From Nannobrachium achirus (taxonomy: Eukaryota; Chordata; Actinopteri; Myctophiformes; Myctophidae): 64,000 bases of DNA. Both the position numbers and the translations under genes were made by a program. The notes below the pieces were generated by a model. The model did no database searches. It worked only from the letters and a program-made list of their open reading frames with translations, and had not been told where the DNA came from. This document shows positions 23,699 through 37,281 of the stretch, piece by piece. The DNA lies in contig OY997653.1 in assembly GCA_963921795.1 (NCBI GenBank), forward strand, positions 28,691,994 to 28,755,993, in the 5' to 3' direction. Numbering within the stretch: position 1 is the first letter of the stretch; each line of letters opens with the position of its first letter.

Positions 23699-23755
<57 letters not shown>
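23699..23755. repeat. (CA)n microsatellite
   Basis: About 28 CA units. Confidence 0.97.
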
Positions 23756-23757
<2 letters not shown>

Positions 23758-23978
23758 TTGTATTACTAAACTATCTATCTAGGTATACACACACAATAAA
23801 AAACTAAACTATAAAGAAATGTATTCTTACTGGAAGAAGTTGGAGGAACTTCATACACCTACTACAAACCATGGATTGACATCTAGACCTACTGCACATA
23901 CAGTATGAAACAGAGCTGATACCTTTATGTACTATGAGGAAAATAATGCTGCTATTTGTACCCTGTATATATATAAAA

Positions 23979-24468
23979 CTAGACCAGGTCAACCTGGTTG
24001 TGCCAGACCCCGGTTCTGCCAACCCTCTGGGCCTATAAATTTAATGGTACATTTATAGGCTGTCTGTCCCTTTATAGGCTGTCTGTCCCTCCCTCATGTC
24101 ATCATCATTTGTGACATTGTGATGACATGAAGGCTTTGTCTGTCGGTCTATCCCTCCCTCATGTCATCATCATGTCATCATCATGACCATCTATGGAGAA
24201 AAACCGGACAGACCGACATTTGCTTATGTAGGCCTACCCATTTCATGGGTCTGGCAATGACAATGCGACATAGCATTTTCAACTGTTTTTTGCCAGACCC
24301 ATGAAATGGGTAGGCCTACATAAGCAAATGTCGGTCTGTCTGTCCTGGTTTTCTATATAAAGGGTATATATGATGATGACATGATGATGACATGCCTACA
24401 AAAGGCATGATGTCATAAATGATGATGACAGACAGGGGGTCTGGCACAACCAGGTTGACCTGGTCTAG
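23979..24468. mobile_element. 490-bp MITE with 34-bp inverted ends and an inner palindrome
   Basis: Ends CTAGACCAGGTCAACCTGGT and ACCAGGTTGACCTGGTCTAG are perfect inverted partners. Its insides hold ATCATC repeats and a second palindrome (arms about 24200-24257 and 24290-24351, with TAGGCCTACCCATTTCATGG). The target may be TA or CTAG; the superfamily is not certain. Confidence 0.75.
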
Positions 24469-24839
24469 TTTTATTGTATGTGTGATACTTGCTTTGGCAA
24501 TGTAAACGTATGTTTTCTCATGCCAATAACGCTCCTTTGAATTGAATTGTATATTACCAAATGCACCCTACGTGGAAAAAAAACAATAGCAGGTCAGGCT
24601 TATTGACATCGGTTATTGATTGATTGAAGAATGTATTACAAGCTTGCATTAGAGTAGACCTACAGATTCATGGCTCATTTCCACAGGAACACACTTTATG
24701 ATATGCATACAGTGGTGTGTTCTAGACTTTTTTTGAGGGCATACGATCAGCTACTATTCGTTTGGCCAGGGCAGACGCTATAGTACATAATCCCTATCAA
24801 ATACGCTACTTTGAAAGGTTCACGAGGGCAGACGCCGTT

Positions 24840-25640
24840 CATATTTTATTGTTCCTCCATCACGGAGGTATAGAGGCCGGCGCCTGGCGGCGCCGTGCCT
24901 GCGAGGGTGTGCCAAGTCGGGCGAGGTGTGGAGGGTAGTCCCCGGTGAGTCCCCAGAACACAGCACTGATCTCATATAACATTGAAAGACAGACAGACGT
25001 ATAGAACATATTGAAACGTAAAAAGCATAGCTTTATAATGCTTACCCGGTTCGCTGATCGCAGCACACCGAGCGACCGGGTCGTCCTCCTTGGCTAAGTC
25101 CACGCACGGCCTCATTTGGGTGTATTAGCGCCCGCTGCAACTCCGCTCTCCGGGGCCATACCTATCGGTGCAGCCGGTGGGCGCCGTAAGATGATACACT
25201 GCTCCAAACAGCCTGCCTCCGGTCCGGATCACCGCCGTAGCTCCTCCGTCCACTGTGGATGGCTGGCGACGTTCCTTGGCTCCCCCGACACAGCAGCAAA
25301 AACACAGAATTCTCTTCAAATCGCCGGCATCAGCGTTCAACGGCATCACCGTTCATCCTCACGCGTCGCCTCAGTCAAGTCCCAAACGCAGCCGCGCAGC
25401 AACAAACGAAAGTCCAACTGGTGCTTCGGGTTTTGATTATGGTCGGTGGCGGCGCTGGGCAGCTGCGGGCTTGGTGTCCACGGCCACGGGGCATGGTTCG
25501 GCTGCCTGCTTGGTCTCCATGTGCGGCCATGACTTGCTCTCTGATCAGCGGAGCAACGGTCCGGTAACTGGGACGGCGTTTTCTTTTTCTACAAAATGGA
25601 CCCCAACCTACAAAGAAACTAGCCCTTCCCTTCCCCCACT
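24840..25640. other. CpG-rich block of unknown origin inside the piggyBac-like element
   Basis: Clearly richer in GC and CpG than its surroundings, with several unrelated ORFs on both strands. It could be an old LTR, a captured exon or a promoter. No terminal repeats were found. Confidence 0.4.
25046..25115 (-). CDS. possible small first exon on the minus strand
   Basis: From an ATG at 25115 the frame reads MRPCVDLAKEDDPVARCAAI, then SEP, and ends at a plausible donor CCGG|GTAAGC. An acceptor CAG at about 24972, and AATAAA in ATTGTTCC orientation near 24850 on the minus strand, could complete a short transcript. I recognise no homologue. It may be chance in a CpG-rich block. Confidence 0.2.
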
Positions 25641-25874
25641 CCTCCTAGGTAAAACCTTCCGATCTCTCTCTCTATCTCTATCTCTCTAAATAATACTACA
25701 TCTAATGATTTTATAACTAATTCTAGCTCATTCTCTCAATATATCTCTCTCTCCCTCTGATTGCTGTGTGTCCGCTTACGGTAAAAGTCACTGAATTCTT
25801 TGAGACCCTTGTTTCTGGGGGGAACCGGCCAATCAGCATGCTTGAATTTGGTCACATAAGCGTGTGATGTCATG

Positions 25875-26049
25875 CAGGGGCGTCAATTGGGTATGGCAGG
25901 GGTATGCAGCTGCCATACCTTGACAGGGGGAAATAATAAAAATGTACTTTTCATCGTGCCTGTTGCTAAGGTATGGCAACATGACTGGTGTCTTCACCAG
26001 ACACCAGTCATGTTGCCATACCTTAGCTTGTTCTGAACTGACGCCACTG
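25875..26049. mobile_element. small MITE with a perfect 24-bp-stem hairpin
   Basis: Ends CAGGGGCGTCA and TGACGCCACTG. The stem GGTATGGCAACATGACTGGT runs with its mirror across 25967-26024 around a loop of about 5 nt. Confidence 0.6.
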
Positions 26050-26664
26050 AATTGTCATGCATGACGACCGTCCCATCGTCCAAAAGGGCTGTATCTTGGT
26101 TACCGCATAGATCCAACACTGTACTACTGTAATATGAAAAAAAAGCATCTGGCGTCATATGACGCCAATATTATTTTCTGGCATCATTGCCAAGGTCGTG
26201 TCGGACGTCATATGACGCCCTGGCACTGAAAGTGTTAACAGCAATTCATCGATTTTAGATTAATTGTTCTACTTTTTTTCTTTTTTTTTCTTCTTTTTAA
26301 AAAAAATAAAAAAAATAAAAATGATATATATATAATTGTTTTGCCTAGTAAAAGTTACAGGTATGGTGTGTGTAATAACAAATGTGATCTTAACATAATC
26401 ACAGTAATCCTTAATCATATTCCATCATATGCAAGGGCTTTTGGAGAGAAATGACTCCATTGAGCACTGCAAAGGGGAGGTGTGTGTGTGTGTCTGTGTC
26501 CAGCTGAAGCTTGTTGACGCTTGATAATGTTATATACATCAAAGCAATTATGTTTCTGCAATAATTTCCGGTTTCGGACAAGAATTATCCATTTGGTCCT
26601 AAGAAAACGCTGCTTATCAATTAATCGGTTAATTGATCGATAAGGTTATCAACTATCAATTAGA

Positions 26665-26778
26665 TGGGGAGTGACACGCAGCAAAGGTAGTCGGGATCGG
26701 GAATCGAACCAGCGACACGCTGTCAGGCTACACTGAGCCTATGTGGTATGTGCCTGGACTGGTATGCCATTGGGCGCC
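26665..26778 (-). repeat. tRNA-derived SINE fragment
   Basis: On the minus strand it reads GGCGCCCAATGGCATACCAG at the head and has box B GGTTCGATTCC. It belongs to the same family as the SINE at 21505. Confidence 0.8.
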
Positions 26779-27289
26779 TTGCCCGGCCCACCTTTTGATC
26801 AGTGTCAAGCCCAAGTTGGACAGATCATTTCAAACTAGTGTGGTTAGTGTAAATGGGTGAGGCTGAGTGGGGCGCTGTAATTTCATCTCAGAGAGGCAAG
26901 AAGCAACCTTCTCTCTGAGTCTGGCCACTGGAGAGTCCTCTGTGAAAAATGTTATGAAGTAGTGGGTGTGGTGTGAGAGGATTTTGCTATGGAACTCCAC
27001 TAGCCATTAGAGCCGATCTATCTGTAAATAAAAGTAACAGGAGGAATGTAGTAAATCAAATTCTGTATAGATCCTGAAAGGAAGGCAAACATTCGTCTCT
27101 CCAAACACACATCCACCCAGTGTATGAACGTCTTTCTCTCTCCGAGAGAACTGAATAGGATGGCCACCAATCATCACTCTGGCATTATTAAATGTTGGTT
27201 GGGGAGCATGGGTTCACTGCAAAAGGGACAGCCACACTTAAAGCAATTGCGAAACAATGGGGCTAAACCTATGATGATGACACTATGTG

Positions 27290-27410
27290 TATTCTTTTCT
27301 GTTAAGCACTTGTGCTTAATTTTATGCTCTGTAAAGCACCTTGAGCTGCATTTCATGTCATGAAAGGTGCTATACAAATATCGTTTTATTATTATTTTAA
27401 GTAATGGGCC
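27290..27410 (+). repeat. LINE/SINE 3' end
   Basis: TGTAAAGCACCTTGAGCTGC, then GAAAGGTGCTATACAAAT and ATTATTATT. This is a standard 3' tail of fish L2-type retroposons. Confidence 0.75.
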
Positions 27411-27494
27411 GATTAGAGTGCAGAAGATCTGGATATGAATAGGGATGCACTAGATTCTCTTCTAGAGCCCACCACAACACCGATTAAAGGTCTG

Positions 27495-27625
27495 CATTTC
27501 TATAGCCTCTTTATCCAAAGTGCACTGTGCATTATATTCACTCTCTCACATGTACAACAGCGGAGGCAACCATAGGTACCAACCTGCTCTCCAGGATTGA
27601 GCATTTTGCTCAAGGAATTTTGCTC
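27495..27625. repeat. second copy of the 410-560 repeat
   Basis: Shares GCCTCTTTATCCAA and CCTGCTCTCCAGGA motifs with 410-560. Confidence 0.5.
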
Positions 27626-28430
27626 CCCAGGCTGAAGACAGGTCAATAAAGGCCTTTACAGGCTTTAAAGGCTTGATGAATAAAATAATCAATTCCTTCG
27701 TGCAGGTGTATTTGCAATGCGGAGCGGAAGCTCAGACAAATTGACGAATACATACATATTTACCATTTTACACTTTAATTGTAATCGTAAAGGCCCAATA
27801 ATAGTGTAATGATTTGGAAAGGGCAATGCACCATCCTGTCTCTCTCTCACTGCATTGTAGAGAGCTTGATGCATGGTTGCTTTCCTCGCCATATACATTT
27901 ATTTTTACAGCTGTAGCTTTCTCCAGTAACGTGTTCTCCAGGTGTGTTGGGGAAGAGTTAGAATTTACAATTTAATCCACGTTGTGGTGCTTTTATTTGT
28001 TCATCATTTGGTTTAGCAATGTCAGAAAGTATAATGAAAACAAAGGTTTTTAACTTTTTATACATATGGTTCCCATGTTTTTGGGGACCTTTATTTGCTA
28101 ACAAAACAGAATCCATTTGCAAATGTTTCCACTACGCGGTCAACACAGTATTTTAGGATGTTAGTCTTGTTTCTCAGACATAGAGTAAGTGAGGAAGTTT
28201 ACTGTACTTCACTGTGGAGTGAGAGGTTAAGACTTGTTGTTGTCTTCCATTATAAACGGGGTCTAAAAATAGAATCCAGCAGTCTTTACAAATCCTGGAA
28301 CAAAACTGCTGTGCAGTGGTAAGTCAATCAGAGATGGTGTTGAGACCTATTCTAGAGATCTTGCATCTAAATGAGCATACACCTGTGTGTGTAGTACATG
28401 ACCTGGAATTATTTTATACTTCAGCTACTG

Positions 28431-28880
28431 AAAAATAGTTGATATACAAGCTCAGAGCGAGCTTGTAGATCTGCTATTTTTGAAAAGTTGTGAACATTTG
28501 TAACTAAAATTTTGCCTCTTGGGGTCCCTGGAACTAAATATTTTGGGATGGGCGGTCCGTGGCCAAATGCATATCATTTTGAGTGTCCTTGACATGAAGT
28601 TTTAGCACCACCACTTTTCCCCTACTCATATCTCCGCTACCGTTGCCCCGATCCATGCCAAACTTTGCACACATACTCCTTGGCTGCCAAACCACAACCC
28701 TCATTTCTCACCTGGACTTCTTCTAGCGCCACCATGAGGCTGATTCTTGCAAGACACATTTTTGCACACTGCTCCTACAGATTTTGCCCGAAAATCACAC
28801 AAATCGGTACACAGTATCTCTACAGTCATGTCATCAAAATGCATCCGTTCCATCTAGCGCCACCACCAGGTCTAAATTGG
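28431..28880. repeat. truncated hairpin plus TCTAGCGCCACCA dispersed repeat
   Basis: The hairpin (28431-28481) has GATATACAAGCTC / GAGCTTGTAGATC arms with almost no loop. After a fragment of the TTAA-flanked composite come two TCTAGCGCCACCA motifs about 130 bp apart, a pattern common in fish repeats. Confidence 0.6.
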
Positions 28881-28890
28881 TTGACTTTAA

Positions 28891-29461
28891 CCCATTTAGG
28901 CCTAGAAATTATTGAATGCTTTAACCAGTGAAAAATAGCAGATAGACAAGCTCACAGCGCGGCACCGAGTGCCGCGCTGCGAGCTTGTAGATCTGCTATT
29001 TTTGAAAAAGTCATGAAAATGTGTGCAAATCTTTGAATATATGTATTTTCAAAGCAAACGTTTGTAACTAAAATTTTGCTTCTGGGTGGTCCCTGGAACT
29101 AAATATCTTGAGATGGGGGTCCGTGGCCAAATAAATATAATTTTGGGGGTCTTTCACATGAAAAAGTCTGAGAACCACTGACATAGTAGTCTCTCAAGAA
29201 CAGACTAACTGAGCTCCAGTTAAGTGAAAAGGACCTTTTCTTTGACGATGGCCAGCCAGATTGCTGACATAGAAACATAGGTTTTTCAAAAAACCTTAGA
29301 AGGATTCAAAAGACACTTATAGAATCGGGTCAAAATTCAAATTTTCACAGTTTTTCAAAAATAGTAGATCTACAAGCTCGCAGCGCGGCACTCGGTGCCG
29401 CGCTGTGAGCTTGTAGATCTGCTATTTTTCAATAGTTAAAGCATAAAATAATGATAATGGG
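28891..29461. mobile_element. TTAA-flanked composite MITE, intact copy with two hairpins
   Basis: TTAA at 28887-28890 and 29462-29465. CCCATTTAGGCCTAGAA lies at the left and ATGATAATGGG at the right. Hairpins lie at 28931-29003 and 29357-29429. It is the best copy for defining this family. Confidence 0.8.
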
Positions 29462-30038
29462 TTAAAACCATAGCACCATCAAGTCGGCAGGTTGGTGCTC
29501 TTCACTGTCTGAGACTTGCCACTGTTGCAGCAAGTCCAGGCAGGTGGAACACAGCTCTGTGCGAGCGGGGTCATTCGTCATGAATTATCTCCACAACTCC
29601 CCCAGAATTATGCAGGAATGTTTCCTCTATCTCCACTCTCGCCGCGGAAGGGAAATTATAGTGTCCATCTAAGTGTTGGGTCTCAGATCAGGCCACCTGA
29701 TAAGAGGTCCCGAGTTGTGCATGCGAGTGCTTTTCGAGATATATTCTGTCTTATTTCAGGGGTAGGAATTTCAGGCATCTCATCTGATTAAAAGAGGCTC
29801 TTGCCTTTTTTATTTTGTCCAACAGCTTTCACAGAGCAGCTCTGTGTGTAAATATGAAATATAAGCATTGACAGCTACTGTATGTTTTACTCTCATAGCT
29901 AGTTTGCGTGACAAAATAAATATGAACAACCAACCAATAGACCCGTCACGAAACATAATTGCCTGATTGTTATTACCGGTATTTGAAATCGTCGCAATGG
30001 TTTCCATGTTTAAATTCATACATTTTCAGCGTTTTCCC

Positions 30039-30093
30039 AAAATAGATCCACAAGCTTACAACACGTCACTTCGTGCTTGTAGATCAGCTATTT
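30039..30093. repeat. common hairpin in a TAGGGCTGTCACGAT-family remnant
   Basis: AATAGATCCACAAGCTTACA against GTGCTTGTAGATCAGCTATT. The AATTAAATCGTTAATTCGCA stretch after it recalls the element at 12529-12917 in reverse orientation. Confidence 0.65.
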
Positions 30094-30335
30094 CCGCTAT
30101 TTTTCCATTTTCTTTAAAGTAAATTATCAAATGTATCAATAGTTTCTTTCTTTGTATATTCAAGTCATTTGTCATATCTGCCGTGTGCAATTTGTGATTA
30201 TGAAGCGTGAAAAGTAAAGTTGTATTCATATTGTATGTTCCATTGTTCAATGCCAAAAACACAATTAAATCGTTAATTCGCAATTATTTGTGTGACAATT
30301 AATCATCAACAATGGGTTGTGCAGCCAACCCATAA

Positions 30336-30698
<363 letters not shown>

Positions 30699-31191
30699 TA
30701 GGGATAGAGCTTGAAACAAGGATCCACTACAAACCCGATAACAAATTTATTGAGTACCCGGTACCAATAAGCTTTGGGCTTATCTAACCTGTTATTGAGC
30801 ATAAGGGCCGGCCCATGACATCATGTTTAAACAAACAAGATGAGGCGATCAGGAAATTATTATACGTAGTACTATTCATCATATAAAGACATTTAACACT
30901 TATTTACACAAATTAATGATTGTTTTAACGATATTTAATGATAATATTTGTTACTTTTGTCACTGTCATCTTCATAGATGGTGGTCAGTCCCAAACACTG
31001 GCCAATAAAAAAAGATACCAGTTCTGTTCAGAATTTGCCTTTTTGTCTTTCCACGAAAAACACTCAATAGTGGGCTCGATGAAAGCCCAGCTCAATAACC
31101 AGGATCGATAAGGTGCTCACTGCTCATTATCAATATAAATTAACAATCTCTATCCCTACACATCATAGCATTTGAGGTCAAAGGAGAATTC

Positions 31192-31593
31192 CGTTCTAAA
31201 TCACTTTCATACCTTTTTTTTTTTTTATGTTTTTTCTCCAAAAACATTTTTGTCTCCAAGTTCTAAATCTAGTCTCGCAAGATTTCCGAATCCTATTGGA
31301 TAGGATTCGGAAGTCTCGCGAGACAGGATTTAGAACGTGACTGAATCGTCTTACGGCAGAATCTCAACAATAACCTAACCCTGGTGTAACATATGCATCT
31401 TTTGATTTCGGAGCGATGGAATACGCAGATTTGCATAAGCCCCACCGCTCCCGTTTTCAGCTGTGGTTGGGTCGGCCAAAATTGGCCAATATTGCGTTTT
31501 TCTTTTAATAAAGAACACCTGGACCACTTTTTGGGGAGAGGAAATAACATTTAAAAAAAAAGGTAAGAAAGCGATTTAGAGGGGAATTCTCCT
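31192..31593. mobile_element. TTAA-type MITE with central palindrome
   Basis: AGGAGAATTCC and GGAATTCTCCT are inverted ends. TTAA lies on the right and TCAA (mutated) on the left. The centre (about 31260-31336) is a strong palindrome around CCGAATCCTATTGGATAGGA. Confidence 0.7.
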
Positions 31594-32097
31594 TTAACTC
31601 ATTTACTGTCTTTTAAACATCGACTGAAGGGGTTAACTGCCGCGTCGTCCTTACCGTTTAACATGGGGACGTGCGTGCACATCGCGCACCATCTGTGCAC
31701 AGATCATGTTCCATGTGTGTGTAGAGCCGATCCCAGCTTTTAAATCCAAAAATCCGTTTGAAAAAAGACCTTTCCATCACTGAGCTCCGTCTCCTACTGT
31801 TTACAAGGAAGCTAACGGTAGTTTCGCAATAGTCCTGCCCCAGACCGGATACGGAAACGGATCCGACCGGATACGGAAGTGACCGACCGGAAGCATGCTA
31901 TTAGGCATTTTTATCGATAAAACATCGATTTTTACTTTTTAATGTTTTCTAGTGAATAAAGCATATTAATCCCTCGGGATTATCGGGACCGGCAGAGTGG
32001 AACATAGGGATTTTAACGGGACTATCGGGAGGGGCGGTAAATGAGTTAAACAAATTGTGCTAATCGCCTTACCCAATCCTAATCATAATCTTTTTAA

Positions 32098-32361
<264 letters not shown>

Positions 32362-32666
32362 TAAGAGTGTGTGATTCTGGTCACGCTCACTGGCATTGTA
32401 TCTCCCTCCCGGAGCTCACTGTGATTTTTATATTTCTATCCACTTAGCCTTGCCATTACTCATACTGACACGTCCAATGTTCTGTACAAATTATAAATCA
32501 AAGCGAGGAGGATAGAATCGCTATGCCTGCATTTCCTCCTTATATTTTTTTTTATTGGTGCGATGTTTATTACCATAGTGCATATTTATGGCCAGACAAA
32601 TAATCATACCACTCAAAGCCCAGGAAAGCAGCTGCAGTAGAAAGGCAGTTGCAGTCCTCTGTTTAA

Positions 32667-33130
32667 CCCATTTAGGCCTAGAATTATTTAATGCTTTAAC
32701 TATTGAAAAATAGCAGATATACAAGCTCACAGCGCAGCACCGAGTGCCGCGCTGCAAGCTTGTAGATCTGCTATTTTTGAAAAATCGTGAAAATGTGTGC
32801 ACATTTGTCAATATATATTTTTCAAAGCAAACTTTTGTAACTCAAATTTCTGCTTCAAGGGCGTCCCTGGAGCAACATATTTTGAGATGGGGGTCTACGG
32901 CCAAATAAATTTAATTTTGGGGGTCCTTGACATGAAAAAGTTTGCGAAACACTGATTTAGAGGAAGGATTTAGAAGTCGGGTCAAAGATATTCAAAGACT
33001 TGCACACATTTTCAAGAGTTTTCAAAAATAGCAAATCTACAAGCTCGCAGCGCAGCTCTCAGTGCCGCGCTGTGAGCTTGTATATCTGCTATTTTTCAAT
33101 AGTTGAAGCATAAAATAATGGTTAAAGTGG
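32667..33130. mobile_element. TTAA-flanked composite MITE, third copy
   Basis: TTAA at 32663-32666 and 33131-33134. CCCATTTAGGCCTAGAATTA lies at the left. Hairpins are at 32706-32777 and 33024-33096. Confidence 0.75.
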
Positions 33131-33699
33131 TTAAAATCTAACGCGACCAGGTATTTGAGGGTTAAGTATGATCTAGCACGCTGTTAACATTTCGGCGGTG
33201 TTTCAGGGGAATTAAGGATGAGTTTGATGGAGTGCGCTGCGTGACAGCGGTCCCCTACCAGGAATAAGCCTTTTTAATAGTATCCTAACAAGAGAGAGGG
33301 ACTTTATACAAAATGGTAATTTATGTATCTATTGTCACATGAAAAAAAAAAAAAACGTACGCGTGCTAGATCAGACTTAAACCGAGGATTGCAACTGCAG
33401 CAGCTTTTGTTGAAACTTAATTGTTGTATTTTACCTGAAGTTCAGTCTCAAATCCCTTAATTCCTGTTCAAAACACATTTTTTTCACAAGTAACATTTTT
33501 TTCACAAGTAATTTCCCAAATGCATGGTCAGCAAAACATTCATTTCTCGGTAGGTGGGGAGGGGGGGCAACACAAACTTTGTCGATTATTTATTTGACCT
33601 ACAAAGGTAAGCTAATTAATACATTATAGCTACAGTGTTAAATATCATTAACTGCAATATTGGTATTTGGAAACAAATAAACAAGTCTTTCTGACATAG

Positions 33700-33909
<210 letters not shown>

Positions 33910-36110
33910 TGTCCGGCCTCGGGCTCAGCGGCCCAGCATACTGTACTGAGTCTCGAGGCAGAGCGGATCAAACGGCTGTACAGAGGAGCCTCCTACTGCT
34001 AATGCTGATATCGGTGGGCAGATGGATGAACAGATGGACGGAAGGGTGAACAGACTGACGGACAGATGAATGCACCGAATGCGGGGCAAGTTTAATGTGT
34101 GGGTGGAAGGGGGTTGGGGGGAGGCGGGGTTTGGGCTGGACCAAGGGATGGACATGTTAGAAGCAGTTGGCTGAGCGTAACTGGAAACCCTGGGTGTGCC
34201 AGCAAAGGAAGCCTCGCCAACGGATGCTTACCCCACTTTCCACCCCCTGTTCCTTGTCCTGCAAACATGTTCCATCAGCAACCACTACTATATGGATCTC
34301 ATTTTCACCACTTAACAACATGCCTGCTGAGAAGAGAGAGAGGCTTGCTCGTACACTGCTCGGTGTAGCGACTTTCCAAGCCAAACTCTTGACCGATAAA
34401 ACGGTTGCTGTCGGTTACTGGACGAGCACCGTCCGTCCTCCACGGTTGGACGGGGCGGGGCGGCGTGGGAGCCGGCCGGAGCCGACTTAACTGACAAGAA
34501 CGTTTCGTCATTGGGAGAACAAAAGTGTCAAAGGCACCTGGTCGCCATTGCACTCTTTTATTATTTTTTGTTGGGTTCCATTTTACATTTACGATCTTGT
34601 ACGAATCTTGTATATGAAACATGAGAGAAGCACTGACGGTCAGAAGTATTTTATTGAACAATATCTTCTTTTTTTTTTATTAATGTTGTAAATCTATGTG
34701 GAATGACCATGTTCCATAAGCTCTGTCCTTGGGAGATCTGACATCAAATCATTGAAACGGCACACTAGTATATCCACACGTAGGCCCAAACATGTTAATT
34801 TTAATATTGAGTGATCGAAAGGACACTTAATGGGTCACCATAACGCCTCAAACCTCACGATGGAAGAAACACTATCAGATGTTTTTGTTTTGTTTTTGTT
34901 TTATGTTACAGAGGGCTACACTGTCGAGGAGTAAATCAGTAAAAAAATTACAAATCTTTTTTGCTTTACACTATTATGTAATGCAGTATGACCAATATGG
35001 ATGCTTGACTGGAATAATATTGGCTGGTCATTGAACAGTCATGGTATCCCCAATTAATTGTAATATTAATGAAATGCCTGTAAATATGGTTGTCACTTTC
35101 TGGCCAAGCCACAAAGTCTAAATCATCTGCATCTTCAAAAGTCATTAATAACGTTGTTGTTTTTTTTTTATGTGTATTTAATGTTTGGGTGAGGCTTGCT
35201 GGCTCCTCGTCAGTTGTAAGGCTAAGGTTTGATTAATAATGTATTTTGTAGGTGAAAATTATGAGTAGTTCAGATTTGTAGCGGGGCCAGAAAGTAATAA
35301 CCTACAAACAAAAATATCAAGTCTTCAGTGTCGTAGGAACACCCCCCCACCCTCCCGCTGCTATGGTCTTAACACCTATTCTTAAACGTGTCTGCACAGA
35401 ACCTGCCAACTTCTAACAGAAACGCCACCTTACCACTGTGTTGGTTTCAACCATGTTTCTGTTTTTACCATGTGCTTGATGAATGTTTCTTTGCCAAATA
35501 CTGTAGGTACGATATCTGCTGATCTGCAGCATAGTTTTGCATCAAGGTGCTCAATGTGAATTCTTGTTAAAGGGATGCAGTCGGGTGTACTACTCGCCTC
35601 CATTCTGCATGGTACTTGACAAAGTGTCGGTCCGTACGAGTTCCAATGTCCCCAAGTTCCCCTCTGTAATGTCGTCTGTAGTTCCTTTTTGATTTGACCA
35701 GTGGATTTACTTCAACAAAACAAAAGATACTTACTCATTTAGAACGGGTACACATTATTGTGTATCGTTATTTTATGCTTTAACTATTGAAAAATAGCAG
35801 ATATACAAGCTCACAGCGCGGCACCGAGTGCCGCGCTGCGAGCTTGTATATCTGCTATTTTTCACTGGTTAAAGCATTCAATAATTCTAGGCCTAAATGG
35901 GTTTTAAGAGACGGTAACCTTGTTATCGGATGATAGGACTATTTTCTTTTCTGCTTTTATGGAAGGAAATCTCACGAGCCCATGGTTTCTGTATATTTAT
36001 TAAATATATTATAAAAAAAAAGAAAAGAATTGAAGAACCGAAGTTCTCTTCTCAAGGAGAAAAACTTTTAAAATGGTAAACACACATGCAATAAAAATGA
36101 GCTGGGCCTT
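33910..36110 (+). other. extl3: probable extl3 3' UTR
   Basis: No ORF of interest. AATAAA occurs at about 36091 and again at about 36164, after a long T/A-rich stretch, so one of these may set the poly(A) site. A TTAA-type MITE with a strong hairpin (35735-35903) would lie within the transcript. Confidence 0.4.
35735..35903. mobile_element. short TTAA-type MITE around one hairpin
   Basis: CATTTAGAACGGGTACACAT at the left and TTCTAGGCCTAAATGGG at the right surround the hairpin (35790-35862). It is a solo version of the composites at 3542 and 28891. Confidence 0.75.
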
Positions 36111-36247
36111 GGGGTGCATTATTGCAATGAGCGACGCCACCGTACCCTGACTGACAATACTCATCAATAAATGAGGGGAAACCAGTGTGTGCCACTGAAT
36201 GCCTGATAGCCCCGTTATACTTTGTCGCACGCCAGTGTCGAACACCT

Positions 36248-36318
36248 AAAATAGCCAATCTGCAAGCTCACAACGTGGCACAGTGTGACATGTCGCGAGC
36301 TTGAAGATCTGCTATTTT
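36248..36318. repeat. common hairpin repeat (copy)
   Basis: AAAATAGCCAATCTGCAAGC against GCTTGAAGATCTGCTATTTT. The following AAGTATAAAT recalls the sequence after the copy at 8226. Confidence 0.7.
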
Positions 36319-36679
36319 CGTCGCACTACGTGGCCGGTGGCCCTAAGTATAAATTAGGCATGAGGTGAGATACTGCTACAGTATGGCCTCACAGCAGCAT
36401 GCAGGGAGGGAAACATCCTGTAGGTAGCACTAAGGCATAGTGTGTCCAACCCCCTCAATCAAAAATTACACACATTTGACCCCTTCTGCAGAAGACTGAA
36501 GTGTCCTTGAGTAACCTTCTGAACAATGCGTTGCCTCTGTATGTAACAGGCCCGGCGGCACGAGGGGTGCGGCTGGGGCCGAGCCCCATCACGCGGACAC
36601 CCCGGCCCCGTCAGTGAAACCAGCTAAATACTCAAAAACAAAGGCGAAACACTCATTTGCATAGTGGTCGCAACCTTAA

Positions 36680-36993
36680 AGGAGTAGTTCACCCCCAAAT
36701 TGACTTTTTTTCTATTGATTAGTCACGCCATGGAGACTAGAGTTCAATAATATTTTTAGGTTTTTGTCACATTCCTAAGACAAAAATGTGATAACAATAA
36801 ATTTACCCCCATTCGTTCCGGATGGAGACCCGTTTTGAAACGGGTCCCCATCCGGAATCAATGGGGGTAAATTTACTCGAATCAAAATGTTGTCTTAGGA
36901 ATGTGACAAAAACCTAAAAATGTTATTGAACTCTAGTCTCCATGGCGTGACTAATCAATAGAAAAAAAGTCAATTTGGGGGTGAACTACTCCT
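36680..36993. mobile_element. palindromic TTAA-flanked MITE
   Basis: AGGAGTAGTTCACCCCCAAA is mirrored by TTTGGGGGTGAACTACTCCT, with TTAA on both sides (36676-36679, 36994-36997). Nearly the whole 314 bp is self-complementary, with the centre near 36838. Confidence 0.85.
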
Positions 36994-37281
36994 TTAAGCT
37001 CACGGACAGCCCCATTAGCCATTGAGTCCTGCCGCCGGCACTGGTATGTAACCCATCTAGATGAGTCTCAGAGGAACATTTGGAAAAAAAAATAATTATC
37101 AATTGCACTGTGTGATTAAGTGCCCCAAACTTTATCTTATGTTTTTATTAATAGACATATTCATTGTCTTTGTGTTCCACATGAGCTCAAAGTCTCAAGA
37201 GTCTTAGCTTTTGTCAACGTGCAATAACCCAACCCTTCCGATTTCTGTGCTTTTTTATTGGAGCTCCCCGGGCCTCGTTAA

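Noticed and set aside
25116..25689. Plus-strand ORFs of 102-144 codons in the CpG-rich block
   Set aside because: No recognisable domain; overlapping frames of similar length on both strands suggest base composition, not coding.
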